From: CAYRRR01 sp964426755
Lineage (GTDB): Bacteria; Patescibacteriota; Saccharimonadia; Saccharimonadales; JAGQNJ01
Assembly (NCBI GenBank): GCA_964426755.1
Contig: CAYRRR010000004.1
Location: forward strand, 1-49,163
Direction of reading: 5' to 3'
DNA: 49,163 nt
Numbering within the stretch: the first letter of the stretch is position 1; each line of letters starts with the position of its first letter. The notes under the pieces were generated by a model. It ran no database searches. It saw nothing but the letters and a program-made list of their open reading frames with translations, and had not been told where the DNA came from. Shown here one piece after another: positions 40,320 through 49,088 of the stretch. Made by a program: the position numbers and the translations under genes.

Positions 40320-41744
40320 ATGAAGCTATTCAATACCTTAACGAGACAAATTGAAGAATTCAAACCCATTAATGAAGATAAGGTCGCACTCTATACATGC
40401 GGCTTAACAGTATACTCCCAACCCCACATTGGAAACTGGGTGTCATATATTTATTGGGACATTTTAGTTCGCACTTTGCGTGCTAGTGGATATACAGTCG
40501 AGCGCGTACAGAACATTACCGATGTGGGTCATCTGACCAGTGATGAAGATGCCGGTGAAGATAAAATGCTCGTTAGTGCACTCAAAGAAGGCAAGTCCGC
40601 CTGGGAGGTCGCCGATAAATATATAAAAATTGCTGAGCATGAAGCCTTTGACTTATTAAACTTAATCAAACCGGAACACACACCACGAGCCACTGAATAT
40701 ATTTCACAACAAATTGGCTTCGTTAAACAATTAGAAGAAAAGGGCTACGTTTATCAAATAGAAGACGGTGTATATTTTGATACGAGTAAGCTGTCCGATT
40801 ATGGAAAACTTGCTCAGCTTGACCTGGAAGGATTGCGTTTTGGTGCACGCGTCGCTGATACAGGCAAAAAGAACCCGACTGATTTTGCCGTTTGGAAGTT
40901 CTCGCCAAAAGATCAAAAGCGCGACATGGAATGGGATAGTCCTTGGGGTAAAGGCTTCCCTGGATGGCACCTAGAGTGCTCGGTATTAGCAAAAGAGATA
41001 CTGGGAGATCAAATTGATATACACACTGGCGGCATTGACCATATTCCCGTTCATCACACAAATGAAATCGCTCAAACTGAAGCAATAACTGGTAAACGAT
41101 TCGCTAATTTTTGGTTACATGCAAATCACCTTAAAGTGGATGGCAAAAAAATGGCAAAATCGCTGGGTAATATATATACCCTGGAAAATATCAGTGCGAA
41201 AGGCTATGACTTACAGGCTTTTAAACTGTTAGTACTTAGTAAGCATTATCAAACTGAAGGCAATTTTACATGGCAAATTCTTGACGCCGCTCAAAACCGT
41301 CTCCGCCATTGGCAAGCTGTAGCAGACTTACGGTGGCAGATAAAGCCAGAAGAAAGCAAGGATCAGCCTGCGGAAGGAACAAATCAACTAGAAGTGCAAA
41401 TTATTACCGCTTCACAGCATTTATTGCAGGCTCTACAAAACAATCTTGATACACCGCTAGCACTAAGTATTATTGATGAAGTCTTTAGTCATGTCGAAAA
41501 TATTGGCGTAGCAGCTGACATTGAAGCTTCATTCAATACATTGCTAGAGAGCATACGGGCACTGCTTGGTGTTGATCTGCTGAGCTCTGATATAGACAGA
41601 CACATCAAAGAGTTATTGCACCAAAGGGATATTGCTCGTGCAAATAAGCAATGGGACGAAGCTGATCAATTACGCAAAAAGTTAGAAGCTAAAAATATTG
41701 GTATTCGTGATAGCCATTATGGCAGTATATGGTATCGCCTATAG
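40320..41744 (+). CDS. cysS: Cysteinyl-tRNA synthetase
   Basis: Class I synthetase, 474 residues. PHIGN (35-39) is the HIGH motif and KMAKS (277-281) the KMSKS loop. The zinc ligands are present: C27, C220, H245 and E249, with the same spacings as in E. coli (25 then 4). The DALR-type C-terminal anticodon domain ends with QWDEADQLRKKLEAKNIGIRDS. It therefore keeps zinc while other proteins here have lost it. Confidence 0.97.
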   Translation: MKLFNTLTRQIEEFKPINEDKVALYTCGLTVYSQPHIGNWVSYIYWDILVRTLRASGYTVERVQNITDVGHLTSDEDAGEDKMLVSALKEGKSAWEVADKYIKIAEHEAFDLLNLIKPEHTPRATEYISQQIGFVKQLEEKGYVYQIEDGVYFDTSKLSDYGKLAQLDLEGLRFGARVADTGKKNPTDFAVWKFSPKDQKRDMEWDSPWGKGFPGWHLECSVLAKEILGDQIDIHTGGIDHIPVHHTNEIAQTEAITGKRFANFWLHANHLKVDGKKMAKSLGNIYTLENISAKGYDLQAFKLLVLSKHYQTEGNFTWQILDAAQNRLRHWQAVADLRWQIKPEESKDQPAEGTNQLEVQIITASQHLLQALQNNLDTPLALSIIDEVFSHVENIGVAADIEASFNTLLESIRALLGVDLLSSDIDRHIKELLHQRDIARANKQWDEADQLRKKLEAKNIGIRDSHYGSIWYRL

Positions 41745-41769
41745 TACGCATATATTGTTTTAAGAAGAT

Positions 41770-42867
41770 CTAAGTTGTTTTATCAGCGTTTTTTGGCGCA
41801 AATTTATGGCCGTAATACTCAATCAGATAAATTCTAATACAACCTGCAACTGGTATTGCTACAAGCGCTCCTAAAAAGCCGCCAATGCTGACTCCTAATA
41901 AAGCTGCAACAAACACCGTTAAAGGTGTAAGTTCGTTATATTTAGCTTGAATGTATGGCTGTAAAGTTGCATTTTCTACTTGCTGATAGATTAAAAAGAA
42001 TACTGCCATAATGATAGCGAGCGGAAGAGAAACAAATAAACATAATAGAACTACGATAACTGCAGCAATAGTGTTGCCAATCATTGGTATAAGACCGATA
42101 AGACCCACAATTGAAGCAAGCGCAACAGCGTTAATGCTCACTCCAAGCACCGTGCTGGTAATAAGCAGAGCAACCATTGCAAAAATTGCCGCTATGGTTG
42201 CAATAAATAACTGTCCATTAACATAACCTGTGACCATGCGATACATGTTTTTTAATAAGCGGACGCGCTTATCGGCCTTATTTGTAGGCTGAATCTCTAA
42301 AAACTTTTGTATCCAGCGGGGGCCTTCGACAAGCATCATAAACGTCATAACCAACACGGTAATGACCGCAACAATGCCACCACCAACAGCAGTAAGAGTA
42401 GAAAATATTTTTGAAGTAAAACCCTCCAGATTATCTTTAATATCACCTACCACATCGTTATACTGTTCAGTTAAATTATTGTCACGAACAAATCTCACCA
42501 GGGGTGTATCTTGATTTTGAATATCTTCAACGCTGGTAGGAATATCCTGTACGACACCTAATGTTTGGTTAATGAACGGTGGTACCACAAGCCACAAAAA
42601 GATACTCAGCAGAAGTAAAACAACTAAATAAGCTACCGCTGTTGCTAGCGTGCGACTTTTACTTTTAAGTTGTTTTGAAATCCAACTTACGGCTGGATTG
42701 AGGGCGAGGGCTAAAAAGAAAGAAATAGCAATGAGCTGCAAAGCAAAAGATATCGATGACAACAGCTGCAGCAACAAAAAGCCTACCGCTACAAATAGAA
42801 CTATACGAACAATCGTCCGATTAGTAAAAGTAACTGTTACTTTTTGAGATTTATCAAGATTAGCCAT
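41770..42867 (-). CDS. AI-2E-family transporter (TqsA/PerM-like permease)
   Basis: 365 residues with about eight membrane segments. The hallmark central block GGGIVAVITVLVMTFMMLVEGPRW and the C-terminal PLTVFVAALLGVSIGGFLGALVAIPVAG fit the AI-2E transporter family. The substrate is unknown; homologues include AI-2 exporters and Na+/H+ antiporters. Last gene of the minus-strand cluster, overlapping the GT gene by eight bases. Confidence 0.9.
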   Translation of the reverse strand: MANLDKSQKVTVTFTNRTIVRIVLFVAVGFLLLQLLSSISFALQLIAISFFLALALNPAVSWISKQLKSKSRTLATAVAYLVVLLLLSIFLWLVVPPFINQTLGVVQDIPTSVEDIQNQDTPLVRFVRDNNLTEQYNDVVGDIKDNLEGFTSKIFSTLTAVGGGIVAVITVLVMTFMMLVEGPRWIQKFLEIQPTNKADKRVRLLKNMYRMVTGYVNGQLFIATIAAIFAMVALLITSTVLGVSINAVALASIVGLIGLIPMIGNTIAAVIVVLLCLFVSLPLAIIMAVFFLIYQQVENATLQPYIQAKYNELTPLTVFVAALLGVSIGGFLGALVAIPVAGCIRIYLIEYYGHKFAPKNADKTT

Positions 42868-43966
42868 CGAGTTGTTTTTCTAGTTGCCGTTTTGCTTGTT
42901 TATATACGCTCATTATATCATTACCCACTTTATTTACATCATATTGTTCCACCAGTCTTTGTTGCCTAGCTCTTATCTCTTCCATGGCAGCGTTATCAAA
43001 TAATTCATCAAGCTTCTTAGCAATAGCAGGCGACGAAACCGTAACTAACGATTCTGGAACGTCACCTAAAACACTTTTATAGCCGGCATTGTTGCCTGCA
43101 ACAGTAACCGCTCCGGCAGCCATTGCCTCGAGCAGCACAATCCCAAAACTTTCTCCTCCCGTAGAAGGAAAAATGGCAATTTTTGATCGATTAAGTATTT
43201 GTTGCTTTTTATCTTCTGATACGTAGCCGGTAAACGCAATATTATGTAGCTTCATTTGCCTGGCATATCGTTCCAAAGACTTGCGCTCTGGTCCGTCGCC
43301 AACCACCTTAATACTATCGAATGAAATCTTCGTTTGAGAAAGGGATTTCAAAAAATACTCACAACCTTTACGGTGAACAAGTCTGCCGAGAAACACAACA
43401 TCAATATCACGTAACTTGCCCATACCTAACTGCCATTTTTTAATATCGATAGCGTTTGGTACCACCTTGCTTTTAATGCCAAACGCTTGCTCAGCGAATC
43501 GTTGTGCAACTGATGATACGCTCATAAATGAATGAAAGCGCTTGAGATTGCTGTTAAGTAACTTGCCGAGCAGCTGTGTCGAGACGCTAACCAAACGAGT
43601 ATGAGGAGCAATATGAAAAGTACCAACTAAGGCCGTATGTCGGCTGGCATATTTAACGATTTTTGCTGCTAAAAATGGACTATAAGGCATCTGTACATGC
43701 AAAATATCAAATTTTTCACGATGTAAAAGTCTTTTAATTGTCTTATTAGAGGCGGGTAGGGGCACTGATAAAATGTTCTTATTAAAAGCAACCCGAATGT
43801 TTCGGCTAAGACTATGAATATTTTTTATATCAGTTCGTTTAGTAGTGCTGGTAAGATAATGTACCGTGTGGCCTTGTTGTTGCAGCCATTTGCCGATCAG
43901 AATAACATATTGTTGAACACCGTCATTTCGGTCTAACGTATCGTCGATAACGAGACCAATTTTCAT
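42860..43966 (-). CDS. GT-B glycosyltransferase (GT4 family), paralog A
   Basis: 368 residues. Rossmann start MKIGLVIDDTLDRNDGVQQYV; donor domain with VVFLGRLVHRKGCEYFLKSL, GDGPERKSL and the E-x7-E motif ESFGIVLLE. Probably transfers a sugar to a lipid or polysaccharide. Contains a 52-base segment identical to its neighbour. Four-base overlap with the upstream GT gene. Confidence 0.9.
   Translation of the reverse strand: MKIGLVIDDTLDRNDGVQQYVILIGKWLQQQGHTVHYLTSTTKRTDIKNIHSLSRNIRVAFNKNILSVPLPASNKTIKRLLHREKFDILHVQMPYSPFLAAKIVKYASRHTALVGTFHIAPHTRLVSVSTQLLGKLLNSNLKRFHSFMSVSSVAQRFAEQAFGIKSKVVPNAIDIKKWQLGMGKLRDIDVVFLGRLVHRKGCEYFLKSLSQTKISFDSIKVVGDGPERKSLERYARQMKLHNIAFTGYVSEDKKQQILNRSKIAIFPSTGGESFGIVLLEAMAAGAVTVAGNNAGYKSVLGDVPESLVTVSSPAIAKKLDELFDNAAMEEIRARQQRLVEQYDVNKVGNDIMSVYKQAKRQLEKQLDG
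43078..43129 (-). repeat. 52-base identical segment shared with the neighbouring glycosyltransferase
   Basis: Exact 52-base copy of 44178-44229; with single substitutions the similarity continues for about 20 more bases. It encodes the E-x7-E/MAAGAVTVAGNNAGY loop. Confidence 0.9.
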
Positions 43967-45081
43967 GAAACATGCCTTTTTATGGCATCCTTGTACACAT
44001 CTAAATACATATCAGCAATGTGCTCGTATTCAAATTGGCGTACATATTTATGCGACCAATCGAGCCATAGTTTTCTAACATCACTATCATTCATCAGTAA
44101 ATCGAGTCGACGGGCAAAATCCGCCGTATCTTTAACATTCACAACTGATATAGCCCCCTTGCCCTGAAGGACACTGCTATAGCCGGCATTGTTGCCTGCA
44201 ACAGTAACCGCTCCGGCAGCCATTGCCTCAAGCAGCACAATTCCAAAACTCTCACCATAAATAGCCGGAGAGCAAAATACCGTAGCTTTATGCAGCAAAT
44301 CAACTTTTGTCTGATCTTCAATGAACCCCAGAAAGGAAACATCTTTTAAATGAAGATCTTTGACATATGTTTCAAGCTTCTCTCGATCGGGCCCATTGCC
44401 AGCAATGATAAGCTTTACATCTTTATTGGTTGCTTTAAGTTGCGCATACGCGTCTATTAAGTACTTAACACCTTTTCGTTTCTCTAATCGGCCAATATAC
44501 AGGATGGTATTTGATTGACGCTTCATTTTACTGTTCGTAAACTTATTGACATCAATGCCATTTGGGATAATGTCGATCTCGCCATCATAGAGCGTCTGAA
44601 GATATTCAGCCGCTGCATCTGATACTGCAGTAAATTCATCTATATATTTAATGATTGAACGAGTATAGGGTGTGACCACGCGTTCAATGGTTTTACTCAT
44701 CATGGTCTCTGGTAGCTTAGCATGAAAGGTAGCAATATTTACGGCAGTAGAACGTGTAAGAATCTGTCGACTTACAATCGGAACCCAGGGTTCATGAAAA
44801 TGAAGGATGTCAAATTGATTTTCATCCAGCAAGGCATCAATCGCGGTGTTGTCAAAACTGACCGACACCTGGGCAGTGGTATGAAACGGTGATTTGAAAT
44901 CACGAGACGCACCAACTAAACGTATACCATCGAAGCTCTCCGTCTCGACACCCAGCGGTCGGGGCGTCAGAATCATGGCCTGGTGGCCTCTACGACTATA
45001 CTCGGCCTGAAGGGCAAGGACGCATTCTTGAACGCCGCCGTTTTTAAATATGTTGTACGGACAGATAAGCCCAATTTTCAT
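43963..45081 (-). CDS. GT-B glycosyltransferase (GT4, PimA-like), paralog B
   Basis: 372 residues. MKIGLICPYNIFKNGGVQECV resembles PimA-type enzymes (GGVQ loop). FHEPWVP, ILYIGRLEKRKGVKYLIDAY, GNGPDREKLE and the E-x7-E motif follow. The acceptor could be phosphatidylinositol or another membrane lipid, but this is inference. A candidate -10 TATAGT lies 13 bases before the ATG in the gap behind the hydrolase gene. Confidence 0.9.
   Translation of the reverse strand: MKIGLICPYNIFKNGGVQECVLALQAEYSRRGHQAMILTPRPLGVETESFDGIRLVGASRDFKSPFHTTAQVSVSFDNTAIDALLDENQFDILHFHEPWVPIVSRQILTRSTAVNIATFHAKLPETMMSKTIERVVTPYTRSIIKYIDEFTAVSDAAAEYLQTLYDGEIDIIPNGIDVNKFTNSKMKRQSNTILYIGRLEKRKGVKYLIDAYAQLKATNKDVKLIIAGNGPDREKLETYVKDLHLKDVSFLGFIEDQTKVDLLHKATVFCSPAIYGESFGIVLLEAMAAGAVTVAGNNAGYSSVLQGKGAISVVNVKDTADFARRLDLLMNDSDVRKLWLDWSHKYVRQFEYEHIADMYLDVYKDAIKRHVS
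44178..44229 (-). repeat. 52-base identical segment, second copy
   Basis: See 43078-43129. The rest of the two genes is much less alike, so the block suggests recent gene conversion. Confidence 0.9.
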
Positions 45082-45094
45082 AACGTTAATATTT

Positions 45095-45100
45095 ACTATA
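45095..45100 (-). promoter_or_regulatory. Candidate -10 (TATAGT) of the glycosyltransferase genes
   Basis: Minus-strand TATAGT 13 bases before the ATG at 45081, in the 31-base gap after the hydrolase gene. Confidence 0.45.
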
Positions 45101-45112
45101 CCAAAAAACAGC

Positions 45113-46036
45113 TCAAGATAACAGGCGCCGCAACTTAAGCGGAATGAATGGCGCTGCGTCTTTAGCTGTTGCTACAACAGTGGGGGCATGAGCACCAATA
45201 ACTATGTTAATAACTTCTACCTTTTTATAAATGATAGCCAAATGCTGCTCAACTCGATGATTGTCAAAGTAACGGTCCGTATCTGCAGCTACATGATAAA
45301 CCGGAAGATTTACTTGCTGGTCACAAACGTTGGCATTTAACATCGTTAGGGTAGTGTCCATATACGTTCGAATATCATTTATCTTCCATAGTATTATTTC
45401 AAAATCAACTCGTTTTTTACGAATTTGCGGATTGGCATCCTTTAGCTTATCGTGCGAATCAGCTACGATTGCATAACAAGCCCGTATAATTGGCCCTCGA
45501 AGAATAAATGTTTTTAAAAACCATGCGGGGAGCCGGTTTGAAAAAACTGTACTCACTAAGCGTAATGGCCATTTCACTCGTCGTGGTAATGCAAAATCAT
45601 CTTTGTGTGCGAAGCCGACTGTACTAATTAATATGTCGACTTTAGCGGCTATTTCAGGGTATTTTTGCAACATTCGAGTTGTAATCAAAAAACCAAATGA
45701 CATCGCCATGATTGTAATTCGCTTTCGTTTGTATCGAAGCTTAATAAAAGCCGCTAAATAGTCCGCCATGTTGTCGAGAGTTGGTTTTTCTTTTAATTTA
45801 TAGAAGCTTTCCATTCCTCCAAAACCCGGTAAATCAGGCATTGTGACAGCACCATAGCGATTGAGCTCCTCTGCAAGTCCTTGCATGCGTTCAATGCTTG
45901 CATGATGGCCATAAATCAACAGAATTTCTCTTTTTTTATTACGGGGTGCCGGTAAGTTGAGCATGCGACCATGTAGGCCGTTAATGTTAAGCTCATAAAT
46001 ATGATCATTAATATGAGTTGCTTTGCGTCTTGACAT
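45113..46036 (-). CDS. Alpha/beta-hydrolase-fold protein
   Basis: 307 residues. LLIYGHHASIERMQGLAEELNRYGAVTMPDLPGFGGM (around 39-75) resembles the start of the alpha/beta hydrolase fold; the nucleophile elbow seems to be ITIMAMSFGF (A-M-S-F-G, around 107), with a late His in GAHAPTVVA. The elbow lacks the ideal GxSxG first Gly. Probably an esterase-like cytoplasmic or membrane-associated enzyme; the substrate is unknown. Shares a 69-base divergent spacer with the M15B gene. Confidence 0.75.
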   Translation of the reverse strand: MSRRKATHINDHIYELNINGLHGRMLNLPAPRNKKREILLIYGHHASIERMQGLAEELNRYGAVTMPDLPGFGGMESFYKLKEKPTLDNMADYLAAFIKLRYKRKRITIMAMSFGFLITTRMLQKYPEIAAKVDILISTVGFAHKDDFALPRRVKWPLRLVSTVFSNRLPAWFLKTFILRGPIIRACYAIVADSHDKLKDANPQIRKKRVDFEIILWKINDIRTYMDTTLTMLNANVCDQQVNLPVYHVAADTDRYFDNHRVEQHLAIIYKKVEVINIVIGAHAPTVVATAKDAAPFIPLKLRRLLS

Positions 46037-46093
46037 AATCTTATGATGACTTTACGTGACAATACAGCGTAACGTCAAGCCGGAGAACTTTGC

Positions 46094-46099
46094 TACAAT
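46094..46099 (+). promoter_or_regulatory. Extended -10 (TGC TACAAT) of the M15B peptidase
   Basis: TACAAT preceded by TGC, six bases before the ATG at 46106; leaderless geometry. Confidence 0.6.
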
Positions 46100-46105
46100 G
46101 CTTTT

Positions 46106-46870
46106 ATGAAGAGATGGGTGCTTTCGGTATTATTAATTATTATCCTTGGTGCTGGTGTATTTTTTTACCTTATTCAACGACACGGCGATGGTCAATCAAG
46201 TCAATCCTTAAATGACTCATCTTCTGATAATAACGAAGCCCAGGCAGAACCTAATACTTTCAATAAGCGGCAATATTCTCTAACAGACCCCTCAAGTAAG
46301 TGGGTCATAGTGAATAAGCGCAGGAGCGTACCTGAGAGTTTTGTACCCGAGCTAACCGTGCCAAATGTACGATTGCGACTAGCTCATACTGAGCAGCAAA
46401 TGAAGGTCAGTAGCCAGGCAGTAACTGCAATCGAAGAAATGTTTCAAGCGGCACAAGCTGATGGCATAAACCTTGTATTTGGAAGCGGCTATCGGTCAGG
46501 TACATTGCAACGACAGTTTTATGAGTCTTATCGATCCAAAGATGGCCAGGTAGCTGCAGATACCTACAGTGCCCGACCAGGCCATAGCGAACACCAAACC
46601 GGCCTTGCCGTCGACCTAACAAGCCCCGGTGGTGCTTGTCATTTGCAGACTTGCTGGCAAGATACAGTGGAAGGAAAGTGGACTGCAGCCAATGCCTATA
46701 AATTTGGTTTTATCTTACGTTATCCTGAAGGCAAAGATGCTATTACTGGCTATCAATATGAGCCGTGGCATTTTCGATATGTTGGCAAAGAACTCTCTGT
46801 TGAAATTCAAAAAACAGGCCAAACTCTAGAAGAATTTTTTAATTTACCTCCTGCTAGCAGCTATGATTGA
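46106..46870 (+). CDS. M15B D-Ala-D-Ala carboxypeptidase, VanY-type
   Basis: 254 residues. An N-terminal membrane anchor (VLSVLLIIILGAGVFFYLI, residues 4-22) and a Ser/Asn-rich linker lead to a periplasm-facing peptidase. Zinc/catalytic motifs are complete: SGYRS, SEHQTGLAVDL (H163, D170) and EPWHFRYVG (H222, catalytic Glu E219). It would trim D-Ala from peptidoglycan stem peptides. Convergent, with a ten-base overlap with CapA. Confidence 0.92.
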   Translation: MKRWVLSVLLIIILGAGVFFYLIQRHGDGQSSQSLNDSSSDNNEAQAEPNTFNKRQYSLTDPSSKWVIVNKRRSVPESFVPELTVPNVRLRLAHTEQQMKVSSQAVTAIEEMFQAAQADGINLVFGSGYRSGTLQRQFYESYRSKDGQVAADTYSARPGHSEHQTGLAVDLTSPGGACHLQTCWQDTVEGKWTAANAYKFGFILRYPEGKDAITGYQYEPWHFRYVGKELSVEIQKTGQTLEEFFNLPPASSYD

Positions 46871-48126
46871 AGGTATTCATCTTTTGTTAATATTTTTAGC
46901 TGCGTAAATTTATTGAGTGTTTGGGTAATACGAGCTTTTTGCTCGTCAAACGTGGTTTCGTTTTGCGACTTATCAAGAGCCTCTTGACCATCCTCAAAAG
47001 TAAATATTGAGAAATTTTTTCGTTCCAGCAGTCTGCCAGCAGTCTTGTCAGCTGCACTCCATTCATAATGCATATATATCGGTAAATATCCGGTGGGCTC
47101 TATAGTTTTTGTGTCAGTATTGATGTCCATAACGGCAATACCATTAAAAAGCGTTTCGGGCTCTAACTGTGCATTCAAAAAATTACCAAGACTGTACCAA
47201 ATATATGCTTTCCGTCCGTCATCAAGCGTTATTACTTCAAATGGCTGCAATACATGCGGACCATGGCCGATAATTACATCCGCCCCGTAATTAGCCACTT
47301 TTTGGCCGATAGCTTTTTGGGCGCTGTTTACTTCTGGTGAATACTCTGTTCCCCACCGTAAACTAGCAATGACAATATCAGCTTTACTACGAGCCTCTGC
47401 CAACTGCGTCTGAGCAAGCTCATCACTATACATCGTAACGCTGAAACCGTTTGGCGATGGCTCGTTAGAGTATGTCGTATATGATACAAATGCAAACCGA
47501 ATGCCATCTTGTTCAAAATATCGCACCTTTTGCTTCTCAGTGGCTGCAGTATTAGCGCCTGCCACAGCTAGTATATTTGGCTGACCGTCCCATGCTTCAA
47601 CAGAAGCAGTTATGACGTTTTGATTAAAGTCATTTGTGTGATTACTACCGGTATTAATAACATTACAACCGAGTTCAGCCATGTCACGCGTAAACTCAAT
47701 CGGGGCATTAAATTTCGGATACCCAGAAATTCCAAATTCAGTTCCGCCTGCAAGAACAGCCTGATTACAAAAACGTATATCACTTTCATCGAATAAGCGC
47801 TTCATGTCTCCAAACATAGAAGAATATTCATAACTGTCACCAGATTGTTTCGCAGCGTGATTAATGGCATCATGTGGAATCATGTCGCCTGTTGCAATAA
47901 AACGAAGGCGTTTTTTGGGCTGCTCAACCTGTTTAGGTTGGCTTGAGCTATCGCTAATGGTTGTACTTGAATTTCTGTTAATAAAAAAATAACCCGCAAT
48001 TGCAGCTAATAAGACAGAAATAACAATGATGATGATTTTTCTCATACGTTTTCGTGGTTCGGGCGGGGCATGCATCGAATCATCTTTTATATCTTCAGCA
48101 ATTCGGCGGGGCAACTCGTTGTTCAC
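46861..48126 (-). CDS. CapA-family (PgsA-like) metallophosphatase-fold membrane protein
   Basis: 421 residues from a GTG start. A basic cytoplasmic tail, one membrane helix (IIIIVISVLLAAIAGYFFI, around 31-49), then a periplasmic domain starting RFIATGDMIPHDAINHAAK, with NTGSNHTNDFNQ and GHGPHVLQPFEVI typical of bacterial CapA proteins. In capsule systems CapA takes part in poly-gamma-glutamate synthesis; here no capBC genes are visible, so the role is open. It starts one base after the stop of the upstream M15B gene. Confidence 0.9.
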   Translation of the reverse strand: MNNELPRRIAEDIKDDSMHAPPEPRKRMRKIIIIVISVLLAAIAGYFFINRNSSTTISDSSSQPKQVEQPKKRLRFIATGDMIPHDAINHAAKQSGDSYEYSSMFGDMKRLFDESDIRFCNQAVLAGGTEFGISGYPKFNAPIEFTRDMAELGCNVINTGSNHTNDFNQNVITASVEAWDGQPNILAVAGANTAATEKQKVRYFEQDGIRFAFVSYTTYSNEPSPNGFSVTMYSDELAQTQLAEARSKADIVIASLRWGTEYSPEVNSAQKAIGQKVANYGADVIIGHGPHVLQPFEVITLDDGRKAYIWYSLGNFLNAQLEPETLFNGIAVMDINTDTKTIEPTGYLPIYMHYEWSAADKTAGRLLERKNFSIFTFEDGQEALDKSQNETTFDEQKARITQTLNKFTQLKILTKDEYLQS

Positions 48127-48127
48127 A

Positions 48128-48991
48128 CTAATCCTTTAAAACTGCCTGTTTACCTACCCAAACATATTCCCATGATTCCGGCTCTGGACCTTGATTATTA
48201 GTATTTTCAGGATAGCTTGGTATCCAGCCATATTTTTTTGCGTTTAGGTAATTATCTTGACTCAACCACTTGAAACAGGTGGTTGTTTCAAACGCTTGAA
48301 CTGCTGTGCCACACAACAAATCAATAGTATAGCCGGTATGGTGGCGTGAATAGCCAGGAATCGCCGCTCGAGCCAAAACCTCGACCACCTGATTGTCAGC
48401 CTGGCCCGTAGCCACTTGCGCCACAGTCGCATTGGTTGCCCGTAGTCTTGATAGAAACAATTGACGCTGCATTTCAATAGAACGATATCCAGAATTAAGC
48501 TTTATGGGTATACCTGCGGCTTGTGCTGCATTTTTTAACTCAATCCAAGCAGCTAAGGCTTTTTGCTGTAACAAATCGTCAGGCGATAGACCAGGTTCGT
48601 TACTTTTTTCAATTGGTGCTACAGGTACACTTCGTAATACATACCCGCGACTCAGAGCAATTGTCCGGATGCGGTTATCTGCTGCCTCATTGCCAGTAAT
48701 ACTAGGTGGTAATGACAGGCGCTGCGTATTAGGGTAGGCAAGGCTTTCGTATAAGCTTTTAAAATCATCGCCAGTGAACTGCTTATACGTCTCTTTTTGT
48801 GGTGCAGAGACTCGTTGATCTTCTTTTTTTTGATCAGCCAACACAACGCCAGAAGAGGCCGGCGATTGACGAGGCCTTTGTTGCACAAAAATCCAAGCAC
48901 CGAACACACTAATGAACGCGACGGCAACAATGATTTTTTTTGTGTTCCGTCGCTTTTGCGGTCTACGATATGCCGGCTCAATGATACGCAT
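48128..48991 (-). CDS. M15B-family peptidase with substituted zinc ligand
   Basis: 287 residues: basic N-terminus, a membrane helix (IIVAVAFISVFGAWIFV, about 20-36), a linker and a VanY-type domain. NSGYRSIEMQRQLF and SRHHTGYTIDL (H217, D224) are intact. The third motif, normally E-P-W-H, reads P-E-S-W-E at 271-275, with Glu275 where the zinc-binding His should be. Possibly inactive or altered. An extended start at 48991 has a -10 TATAAT seven bases away. Confidence 0.85.
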   Translation of the reverse strand: MRIIEPAYRRPQKRRNTKKIIVAVAFISVFGAWIFVQQRPRQSPASSGVVLADQKKEDQRVSAPQKETYKQFTGDDFKSLYESLAYPNTQRLSLPPSITGNEAADNRIRTIALSRGYVLRSVPVAPIEKSNEPGLSPDDLLQQKALAAWIELKNAAQAAGIPIKLNSGYRSIEMQRQLFLSRLRATNATVAQVATGQADNQVVEVLARAAIPGYSRHHTGYTIDLLCGTAVQAFETTTCFKWLSQDNYLNAKKYGWIPSYPENTNNQGPEPESWEYVWVGKQAVLKD

Positions 48992-48998
48992 ACGCTTA

Positions 48999-49004
48999 AT
49001 TATA
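48999..49004 (-). promoter_or_regulatory. -10 (TATAAT) of the M15B-CapA operon
   Basis: Minus-strand TATAAT seven bases before the ATG at 48991; a leaderless transcript is expected. Confidence 0.6.
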
Positions 49005-49015
49005 ACCTACCACCG

Positions 49016-49044
49016 TTGTTTTTGTAGCACTTTTACGGTACAAT
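49016..49044 (+). promoter_or_regulatory. Promoter of tRNA-Gln
   Basis: TTGTTT (49016-49021), a 17-base spacer and TACAAT (49039-49044); start about 38 bases before the tRNA. Confidence 0.6.
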
Positions 49045-49088
49045 ACCTCTGTTCTCGAAATAGTCTAATCTACTATACGCATTAGCGA

